From positions 1 to 64,000 of the IMG/VR virus record IMGVR_UViG_3300034062_006395: 64,000 bases of DNA. One strand, 5' to 3'. The position numbers and the translations under genes are program-made. This DNA comes from a virus. Of this stretch, positions 51,301-63,300 are shown one piece after another. The notes beneath the pieces are model-generated. The model had not been told where the DNA came from and searched no databases. It worked only from the letters and a program-made list of their open reading frames with translations. Position 1 is the first letter of the stretch, and each line of letters begins with the position of its first letter.

Positions 51301-54300
51301 ATTTTAATTCATCGACACTTAAATCTTTTAATCTTATATCTTTTTTGTCAAGTCCTTTTACATTATCATAATTATAAAAAGAACCTAAACTTTCAAAAGT
51401 AAATGTTTTTAATTCTTCTTCAGTTAATTTAGATAGTATTAATTTTTCAACCTCAGATTTAAAACCATTCAATAAACTAAATGATATCTTTTTACGAGTA
51501 ATCTCTTTTACTAAAGGTTGATTGAAAAACTTAACTATATCTTCTAAAGGAATACCAGTAGCAATTGCAACTGTATATGCATTTGCAGTTGAACCTGATG
51601 CATTTATATAACTTAATATTTGATCTTTAACGTTATCAATAGAGGTATTAATCAACGAGTCAAAAGTTTCCCAAACACTTGATTCACCTTCTCTTTCAAT
51701 ATCTTGGAAATTGTTATAAACTTTACCATTAAATAATAATTCATATTTATCATCTATCATAGGTTTTCTATTTTGATCACCTCTATATAAATATGATAAT
51801 AATTTAACACTATTTGCAAATATACCAACAAGTGCAGCACCATCAAAATTAGATTTAAAGAAAGCTTGTCTATCAATAATATTTGAAAGATCTAAAGCAA
51901 AGTTACTTGTTTCATATTCAGATTTAATTCTTTTTAATCTTTCAGTTGTAATAGGACTGATCATTCTTTTACGAACTTGGAAATCTTTACCAGGTTGTTG
52001 AATAATATCTAATAACTCATTTATAATTAAGTTCTTGTAATACGATCTTAATAAGCTTGGCTTTCTAAGTATTAAGTTTCTTTCATCTTCATTGAGTTTT
52101 GATAAATCAACAAATTTACCATTTTCATCAAAGCCTACTTTTTTATTGGGTTTAATTACTTTGTTAGATTCTTTTAGATTAATATAATCATCATAATATG
52201 GATTACTCTTAGTTTCAAACCACATTTTATTTGAAGAATCCCAAGCTAATTGTGGAAGTTCTCGTTTTCCCCAGCCATATTTAGCAACGTCTTCATCATA
52301 TTCATCACCATATCTTTCAATCATTGATTGATTGAATTCTGAAGTTAAAAACTCCCTTTCAATTTTTTGTTGATCAAGTTGATCAAACTTATTTGTAGTA
52401 TTATAATTTTTATAGTTTGTTTCTAATTCTGCAAGACGATCTAAATCTTCTTTACTTAATAAAGATTTATTTTTACCATATTCATCAAATCTCAACATGA
52501 ATAAAGAATCCACATCAAAGTCTGAACCATGTAAAGCAACAAGTTCTGCAGGTGCAATTACAGTATTTGATTTACCACTGTGAAAACCAACTACTTTCAT
52601 TGGTACAGCAGAGTGAATCTCAGTAGATGGAATTCTAAAACCAATTACAGTACCAAGTCCAACAACAGATTCAAGTTCTTTAGGTAATATAACTTCTGCA
52701 TATAAGTTACCTTTTGAATCTAAACGATATCGTAGTCTATCACCTTTAAATTCAGTTCCTTCAGATGTTTGCAAAACTAATTTAGAACCTGAGAACTTTA
52801 AAGTATTGAACGCTGAATCAAATATAGAAGAAAGTTGTATAACAGATTTAGTACTTACCAATGGAAAACTTGGATCAACGTAATTTAAAAGTTCAGCAAT
52901 TCTTTCACTACCAGAAACATCTTTAAGTGAGTTTTTAATTTTATCCTTAGTTTCTGATTTATCTTTATAAAAATCATCATTCTCTAAATTTAAATCAATA
53001 ATTTTAGAAATAGCTTGATAAACTTTTAAAGCATTAGCATCATTGTGTCCAAATAAAGAAATCAAATATAATATCTGTGAAGGTTTAGAAATCTTCTTAC
53101 TATCTATTTTTGCAGATGGATTAAACTGTAATCTGTAATTTGAGTTATTTAATGTTCTAACATTTTGACTAACATCAATATCACTAAAGTCTTGAGAATT
53201 ATATATGCTATCTATATTAATTGATTTAAGTGGACGACCAACTTTCATTGCTGAATCAAATACAATTTCATCGATATTTTTATTCTCCATAAAATCATTT
53301 AACTTTCTTAATTTAGCGAACATTGGATTGCTTAATAACTCTTTAGTTAAAACGATTGAAGAGTATTTTAACATCACAGGCATTGCAACGTTATCTTTAG
53401 ATAAAACTTCATAATGTGCAGGTTTCATTACGTTTCCTACATTATATGAATCCCCGTACATTACAGCTAATTGATTAGCTCTTTTTTCAGTCATGAAACC
53501 TTGCCCATCTGTCATGTCATAACCTTTATCTGAATATTGTTTTAATAATTGTTGAGCTATTAATTTAACTTGTACTTGAGTTTTTTCATCTAATGTTTTT
53601 AATGTTAATCCTTTTTTACCAGTTAACATTTCAAGTGTGAATTCTTCAACACTATCTAATAATGGCTTACCATCTTTTTCTGCATACTTTGGAAATGTTC
53701 TATCTTCTAATGTAACAACATTGAATGTTCTATATTTAGTATAGTCACCACGTTCACCAGGTGCAAATGCACCAGATAAACGTTTACCAACATCTTCTGC
53801 ATTTTTAAAGTATGCGTAATCACCAACTACTAATTGACCTAAGAAATAACTATTCAAATAATCATTGATAAAAAATAATTGTATAAACTCTCTTAAGTTT
53901 TCTTTATCAATCTTATATTGTTTTTCTTTGTTTCTAAATTCATAATTAGTTGTAACTGAACTTTTTGATTTTAAAAACCCATTTTCATGTAACTTGTTAA
54001 TTAATTGATTAACTCTTTTATCAATTGGTAATTCATCATCTTCTATTTTATCAAGAAGTTTTTCACCTTCTTTTAGCAAGTCTTCATAAACATTTTCAAC
54101 AAGTTTATCTAATTTCTTTTCTGAAAGACTATTAGCAAATACAATATCTTTATAAGGTCTTAATATTTCAGCATTCACTAAAGATTCTACATTATAACCT
54201 GCTGCATTAACATTTTCTGGTCTTGCTCTTAGTTGAAGTATTAAATTTTTAATGGCTTGCTTTTGTTCTTTTTCATTTAATAGACCAACTTCCATACCTT

Positions 54301-57300
54301 GTGTAGTTGGTTTATTTGAAACTGTATATAAGAACTGAGCATATCTAAAGGTTTTTCTTGACATTAATTCATCAATGAAACCACCATTTAGATGTCTATC
54401 TAACCAGTCAGTATCTTTTTCATTTCTATAAACAATAACATTATCTCTTGATTTAGTTCCTTCAAAATCAAGATACTGATATATTGTATTTAAAGGATAG
54501 TTACCAATAAATATATTATGTTTATAAAAATCTGTTGTTAAATAATCAGGTGTTTTACTTGTCTTTTTATTACCAACAAGTTTAGTATAAACATCAAATG
54601 CATGAGATGAATATCTATGCAAATAGATCTTTTTACCATCAACAGTTATTGCAGAAGTTGCACGTACATACTTAACGTTATTAGAAAGAAATGCTGAAAG
54701 TTCAGATAAAAATCTTGATTCATTTTCTAATATTTCTGGCATATCTTTAGTTATTTTACTATTGATATTATCTTCAGAAACATTATCTTTAACTTCTTTA
54801 TCATCTCTTATAGAACCTAATCTTTCTCCAAAATAAAATATATCAGTTAATAAAGCATTAAATTCACCACCTTTAGAATCAATAATTCTATCTTCAACAA
54901 GCATTGAAGATAATCCTAAATGTGCAATTATTTCTTTAAATGTTTTAAGTTTTAATTCATAAGTTTCACCCATTGACTTCTTTTTTTCTGCAATGAATTT
55001 ACTTGCTTTAATTCTTGATTCTTCAGTGGAAAACTTTTTATTTAAAACATCTTTTACTTTAGTTTTAACTTGTTCATTTGTATCTACAATTCTACTATTA
55101 CGTAGAACACCGTTGTATGTATTTCCAGTAGTTGATTTTTCATAATACTTTAATCTCAATTCACGTAATGAATTATATAAAGTAACTATTTCAGAAAACA
55201 TATTTCTATAATATGCTCTTCTCCATTGATTTACTAAAGTAGTTCTAAATTCAACATTTGATAAATTAAATGTTTCAGATTCTGCAAATGTTATATCACG
55301 TAAAAACAAAGCATAGTTTGTAACTTCTTTAGATTTAGACGTATAAGCATTATACGAATAAACTCTTGTGCCATCTAATGCTTCAACTTCACTTTCTGTT
55401 TTACCAGTTAAATCATATTTATTATTAAAATAAAATTTAATATCTTGGTTACGTGTTGTAACTAACATATGAGGATGTTGTTCAACCTCATTTTCTTTTT
55501 CAATTTCAATTAAATTTGTACCAATTAAATTCATTAATTGAGTATTTCCATTTACACGTACATTTTCAATAATAGATTTTCTAAAATTATCTAAATCAAT
55601 ATTGTCCATTAAAGAGATTGTAATTGCAAATACAGTTCTTGGATCTTTACCTGTAATAGATAATAAGAAATCTTTTACTGCATCTGAAAGTTTAGTTTCT
55701 TTATTAATGTATATATCATCTTTAATTTCATTTAAGATACCAGTAGGATCTTCTTCTTTACTAATAGCTTCTAAAGTTGAATCATCATATGTATATTCAT
55801 AACCTATTTTTTTAGAAGACATATTTCCAACATAAGTTGGAAATAATTCTGAAATTATTTCATTAAATATTTTAGTTTTATTATTATTGTCTGTTGATAA
55901 TAACTTATTAATTACATCAAGTTCAAATTGTTCTTCAGATGATAAATTTGTTTTTTCAGACAGTTCTTTTTGTTCTCTTATTAATTCAGATTTGTAAAAA
56001 AGAATAGCTTCTTTTTTAGGAAGTATCAAATAATAAGAGATTCTTTTACCATCAGGTTTATAAAATTTAACACCAACATTGTTATCTCCAGTAACATCGT
56101 CATAATTACGTGAATAAATATCATTAAAAAATTGTAATGATTTATTTTTAATTGCCCTGTACATTTCAACAGAGCCGTAATCATTTTTAATATCTAATGC
56201 TGTTCTTTCTGTTAAAAAGAATTCTCCACCAGTTCTGTATGCATATATACCAGTTTCTATTTGGTCAAAGAATTTCTCAATATTTTTTACATTAGTTTTA
56301 TAAAGACCTAATAAATTTAAAAGTCTATTGAATAGATTTTTAAGAGAATATATAATTCCACTTTCATTTCTATTTTTAGTATATACTTGAAACTTCTCAG
56401 CTAAGAACTCTTCCATTTCAATATAGTTCATTTGCTTAGTTTCAGGATACTGCTTATTAAGTTGTTCAGTTAATTGATTACGTTCTTGTGGTGTTAAATG
56501 ATAATTCCAAATTTTATGGAAAATCTCATGACGTAAAATATTTTCATGAACACTTAGTTTAGTACCATCCATGATCTTTTCAACATAGACAGTACCATTT
56601 TTCATTAAACCAATAACATCATTCTTTTTGAAATTAATTAAAGAAGACATTACATGTCGAGTAACAAATTTTAAATCATTATCTTTAAGTTTAGGAAATA
56701 ATCTTTTAGCTATTTTATAAGCTTCTTCTTCTGTTATAACAGTTCCTAAGAATGTATTTCTATCTTCAGTTAAAAGTTTTTTACCTTGAGTATCCTCAAA
56801 ATACATATCAATTTCTTCAATAAGATTCTCTTTAGAATTACTTTTAAAAGTTACCGGTTGAGAATCTTTATTTAAGAATGTAACTGAGAACTCTCCGTTA
56901 TTTTCTATAATACTATTGATTGCTTCATTATATGTTGAAGGTTGATTTGCAACAGGTTGATCTGTAATTATAGGTTCAACTATTGGTTTTGCCGATGGTT
57001 GACTTGAAGGTTTAACTTCTTCTGGTTTAGACGTAACACTTATCTTAGTTGGTAAAACTCTATCAAAATAAGTTTCAACCATTGGAGCTAATTCAGCTTC
57101 TACGTTTTTATTTATATTTAAAGAATCATCAAATAAAGTTTTTCCTTTTTCATTAAACGCTGCACGGTTAATAGGTAAACGTAAATAGCTACCTCCTCTT
57201 AAAGAACTAATACCGTTAGAATCAAATTGGAAAGCTGATTTAAGAACATCTAATGAAAGAACTCCGCTATGAGCAATTCTATTCTCATTCAATTGTTCAG

Positions 57301-60300
57301 GTGTAAATAAAGGACTTGCTTCAGTACTAAAAACTTCAGTAGTAAATACTTTTTCAAGATATTTAATATCATCCTGAATAGTTTTAACCATCTGTTGAGC
57401 TTCTAATTGTTGTTGTGGATTTCCAGAACCTTTAAGTCTATAATATCTTTCAAGACCCATGTAAACAAATTCAATAGGTTTACCATCTCTTTGTAAATCA
57501 TATCTTCTGGCTAATGATTTTAAAAAGGTATAATAACTTTTAGTATAACCAAATATTTCAAATTCATCTGTACTTTTTCCTACTAATGGTTTTCCTTTAA
57601 TGTTAACACGATCTTTATTTTTTTCTTTATATCTTGTAATTAAAGATAAATGAGAAGTGTTAAAAATATTAGGATCTTCTGCTACTCTATTTTTAGTATG
57701 ATGTGAATTTGCTTTAGCAATTTTATTAAGTGCTTTAGATGCTTCTCCTTGATTTATTTTTATAACAGGATGATATTTTATTTTACCATCAACACCTTTA
57801 CCTATGAGTTTATGATATTTACTGTTTTTACTTTTAATAAGATCGTAATCATTTTTTAATTCTTCAGAAGCTTCATATTCTTCTTCAGTAACAGTTTGCT
57901 TCTCATGTTCAACACCATATACAAGTAAGAACAGTTCAGTCCACAAATCTTGATTTGGATCTTTTACAATGTCTTTAGTTTTTTCAATTTGATATGATTG
58001 ACTAATTGTAAAATTATCTTTGAATGATTCTAATTTTTCTCTAAACTCTTTAGTACTTAATTTTAAACCACTTGCTGCTTCAAGTTTTTCAACAACATCA
58101 ATAAATTTTAATATAGGTTTAACAACATCATCTCCTTTTTTAAGTCTTCTTGCATTTAAACGTATAGCTTGTGGCTTATAACCTGGAGTTTCAAATATTA
58201 AATAAGGAATACCTGATTTTAATTGTAAATCAGAAGCATTAACATTGTTTGGTAATATCTGATTGTTTGCTGGTATCCACATATAGATTTTTCCAACTGA
58301 AGGTTTTAACCCTGCCTTAATGAAATAACCTTTTACAAATTGATTAACAATATCAGAAATATTAGGATTTTCAACTCTTTTATTTTTATTATATATATAA
58401 GTCAAAGGTCTTGCAATATTTACTTTACCTTCTAATATAACATTAGACATATCTGATGAAGGTATCGTGAATACACCAGCATCTGAAAAAATTTCATCTT
58501 TTAATCTTACTGATTTTGCGTTATTATATTTTTCAAGTAATTGTTTACCAAAATCAGTTTTAAATTCTTCTTCACTAACAATACCAATCAAAGCCCATTT
58601 ATCTTCAGTATCACGAACTTTAGCTAAAACTAAAAGTTGAGATTTTTTTTCGTATTTAGCTTTAACATATATAACATCGTTCCCAGTTTTAACTAAAGGG
58701 TTTCCTTTATTATCGTATATTTTATTTTTAGTTGGAAAAGCTAAAACATGCTCATGGTCAAATAGATCAACTTTAACTGGTAGATCTGGATCGTTTCCAT
58801 TATCAATAACATCACTATCTAAACTTTGACCTTTTAGTGTTGCACCATCATCAGTAGTATCATCTTCAAAATCATCATCAGTATCAAAAAATTCATCCTC
58901 ATCTTTTATTACAACATTTTCTACTGTGTCTTTTATATCCTCTGGTTTTACTTCAGATGCAGGTTTACTATCTTGTTTAATTTTTACAACAATACCTTTA
59001 GCATCAGGTACAAAAGATTTAAATATTTGATTATCTAATAACAACTGACCGTAGAATCTTTCTTCATTTTGAACCTTCATTTCTTCTGATTCAGTAGATG
59101 TAACAGCAATCTTTGGATTAACGTGGTGATCTATTTTTTGTCCATTACGTTTAATTACAACGTGATTTTTTGCACGACTAATAGAAGTGTACATTGCTGT
59201 ATTAAAAGTATAAGTATCAAAAGATTGATTGAAACTATTTTTTTCAGCTTCATTCAAATCTATAAATACTTCATCAAACGTTTGTCCTTGAACTTCTTCA
59301 TAAGTCATCACTTGAGTTTTATCATCAATAAGAGATTTATATTTATCTTTTGATTGTTGATTATTAACTATGATTACTTTATTAGCTGAAGAAGAATTTT
59401 TAATAATATCACCAAAATCATTTACAACGTGAACACCTTGAGCATTCGTATTTCCAAGTGAAGTATTAGCTTCAAATGTAGCATCTTGTACTTTATTATA
59501 ATTTGAACGAAATACATCGGCTGCATTATTAATTGAAGATACATCTGAACGATAAGGAACACTTAAAGCATTTAAGTGTGTTATATTAACATATTCTTTT
59601 TTAAATTCAATTTCTGGAAATTGAGATTCTGTTATTTGTGTCGGATCACCAGTTAATAAAAAAGTTATATTTTTTGATTTAAGTTTAGCTAATTCTTGAA
59701 ATGCTTCTGGTTTTTGAGATAAATTAATTGCATTAGCTTCATCTATGATAATTAAATATTTTTTTTCAGGATCAAAATTATATGTTTTTATATCTTCAAG
59801 TTTAATTCCTTTTGTATTATCACCATGAATTGATTGACTGATATTCTTAGTTGCGTTTTCAGTAGCAGCGGTTACAATAACTTCATCGATTTTTCCCTGC
59901 ATTTTTAAAATATCAGAAATCCATTTAGAAGCAATTGTAGATTTACCTGTACCTGCTATACCTTTTAAATAAGCGAAGTTTCCAAATTCAACAGATTTGT
60001 TTTGTGAATCAAAGAATTTTAAAAATTGATTAATTACAATTTCTTGTTGTATTCCAGGAGTCAATACTATTGATTTATCATTTTCTTCTTTTAGCTCATT
60101 ATATTTAGCATCTAATGATAATAATAAATCATTGATATTAAAATCAGAAGTTATTTGTTTGTAAGCTTCTAATGTACTTATATAATCTAAAATAGTATTT
60201 GTTATTTCTAAGATTGTATCTTTTTCAAATTTATATGAAGATTCGTCTTTATAATTCTTTAAAGCTTCTAAAAATGAATATGGATCATTATCTTTAAGAA

Positions 60301-63300
60301 ATACAAAGTATGGATGTGATTTATCATTCTTAGCTTCTACTTGAACTAAGTTAAATAAACCAACATCATTAATAAATTTATTTAATGTAGTAGTACCGTT
60401 TCCTTTGTTAATTTCAAATGATTCAGAAAGAACACCTTCAATAAAAGTTATTTTAGCTTTAAGTATTTCTTCAATTTCTTTTTTACTATCCTTAGATAAT
60501 TGCTGAAGTTTATATAAAATAATTTCACCATATATAGGATTCAAAGGATCTGGTGAATCTTTATAATCAACTGCATTTTCAGCTTCTTTTAATATTTTAT
60601 TTAATTCTTCTTTACCTAATACTTTTTCTATAGCATTGAATAAAGTTGAATGTTGTTGAGGTTCAAGAAAATCAATATCCAAAGATCTATATATTCTTAA
60701 AGCTTTAGCTGCTCTAAATTTCTTTTGTTTAATTAAACGATCTTCTTTATTTTTTATAGCAACTTGAAATAGTAATTCTAATTTAACTAAATCTTCTTTT
60801 ATTTGTTTTACAACTGGAGCAATATGTTTATTTTTTGTAATACCATCTTTTTCCCAAACATCTAATAGAGCATTTAAAACATTAATTAAATTATTAATTT
60901 TTTGGTAATCACTGTAATCACTGTTTTCTATATCTTGACCAGCTTCAGTAAAAATTATATCAGCTTCTTTACGAATTTTACGACCATAGGCAGCTCTTGA
61001 AAATTCTAAACTATTTTTATAATTTCTAAATGTATTTTTTTTACGATTTGATTCTTTACTTAAATTAAAAACTTCTTCATAAGTATCTGCAATTTTTTTA
61101 TCAATATTTTTTAAATTATCTATCTCATCAAGTATTTGCATATATTCTTGACTGAATTCTTCTACTTTATCTATTTTAGCATCTAAGTCATCTATTTTTT
61201 GTTGGTTTAAAACCCTTGCTTCATCAAGAAATTTAAAAACTTTATCTCTTGTTGCAGCATCAAAGTTATAAACACCATCTGTTGTTTCAATTTTTGCATT
61301 ACGAACAATATCTAATACTTCGTCTAAAGATATTTTACCTTCTTTATAATTGTCAAAAGCATTATTTAAAGAAGCTTTACCAATATGATCTTTACCTATT
61401 CTGAAATAATGTTCATTAAGAAATGATTCACTATCATTAACACGTTCAATTTCATTTCTACCTACATCAAGTATTGGTCTTTTATATTGATACACTATTG
61501 GGTTAAATTCTATACCGTGAACAAAACCAGCTTCTTGTTGTCTGATTATTTTTTCATTCTCAAGTAGAACAAGTTCATCATTAAGTTTTTGTTTTACAGA
61601 TTCTTCAGTAGCAGTTTTAATTTCTTCTTTTTTAGAATCTATTTTAGTTTCTATATCTTCAAATGTTGGAACTTTTGTTTTCTCATTAAGTTCTTTAATT
61701 TTTGATGGATTAGTCAGAAGATCAAAATTGTTATTAGAATCTTCTAACATTTTATTTAAAGCTTCATTTGTATTATCAATATCTTTTAAAGCAGCAGCAT
61801 CAACTTGAGGTATGCCAGAAAGATTATCTTTCCTTGCTTCGTTTTCTTGAATTAATCTTTTAATGCTGTCTTGTCTTACAGCTTCTCCGTATTGAGCTTT
61901 CAGAATCTTTTCTTGTAATGAAGCATCAATATTCTTCAGTTCTGGATTTTGCTTTGCAGACTCTTTAATACCTTTAAATAAATTAAAGAATCTATCTACT
62001 TGTTCTAATCTTTTATTTAGAATATCAGATGCTTCTGGTTGAGATTTTTTTAATTCTTCAGCATGAAGCTTCATAGTGCTTTTTAAAACATCTAAACCTT
62101 CTTCACCATATACACTGTCAAGACCAAACATACCTAATGCGTAACGAGCTGCAATCAAGTCTGTGAGTATTTCAAAACCTACTGCATCGTTTCTATTTGC
62201 TAAATCAAGTTGTTCATCATATAATGATTTTGTAGTCATTATTTGAAAACCTAATTTAGATAAAGCTTCTTGATTTATTTCTGGTTTGTTATTTGCATCA
62301 CGAATGATTTCTCCTTGTTTATCAAGTTTATAAATAGTAGAAACATTTGATTTAAATACAGCATCAGAATAGTTAATTATTTTTTCAAGAGAACCTAATT
62401 GTTCTTGTTCTTGTTTAGTTTGACGAACAGCGCCAACTGTTGACATACCAGAACCTAGTAGAGCACCTAAGAAGATAGATGTCTGACCATCAGTTTTTCC
62501 AAAGTTAGTTACTAAGCTTCCAACATAATCTCCAAGCCAATCGTTATATTCACCAAGCATTACTTTATCTTGGGTAGCATATCTTTTTTGAGCTTCTTGA
62601 ATACCAAACTGAATGTTTTCTTCATAACCACCTTCAACAGCAGCACCTTTTAAAACATTCTTTCCTAAGTTTTTAGAAAGACTTGGTGCAAACTGAGCTA
62701 ATTTAGTTTTATCAAGTTTACCATCAACAATAGAATTTCTAATTATTTTTTTAGTATCTGCTAATGAACCAAATACCATCTTAGCTTCCCATAGATTAGA
62801 AGCAGCTAATGCAGCCATGTTTGATATTGAAGTATTAAATGCAGCACGTACTGCATCTTCTTCAGAAACACCTTTAGAAATTAAATCATCATAAATATCT
62901 TTACCTTCAAATCCAGACTCACTAATTGTATTATATAATGTAATAGCACCTAAATCAATTTGATTAGCTAATTTAGAAACATCTCTGACAGATTGTCCAA
63001 GAGCTGCTGCATTATCAACGCTTTGTATTCCAAGTTTAGAATCAATCAAAGCTTTATTTAATCCTCTAATGTTATTAGCTAAACCTTTTCCAAGACCAGC
63101 TTTACCAATAAGACCAGCTTTGCTTGCAAGACCAGCAGGTACAAAAGCAGAAGCAGCAAAAGCAACACCATCTAAAAAATCAGAACCCCAAAATTCAGCA
63201 GTACCTATTTTATCAAAGAAGTTACCATTACTGTACAATTTAGTTTTATATATTGGATCAACACCAAAGCTCAACCAGCTACTTTCGTTCTTTAATTGAT

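Noticed and set aside
49074-63299. Several 60-76 codon plus-str frames opposite the giant gene
   Set aside because: They are antisense shadows in a continuous protein-coding frame with conserved motifs on the minus strand.
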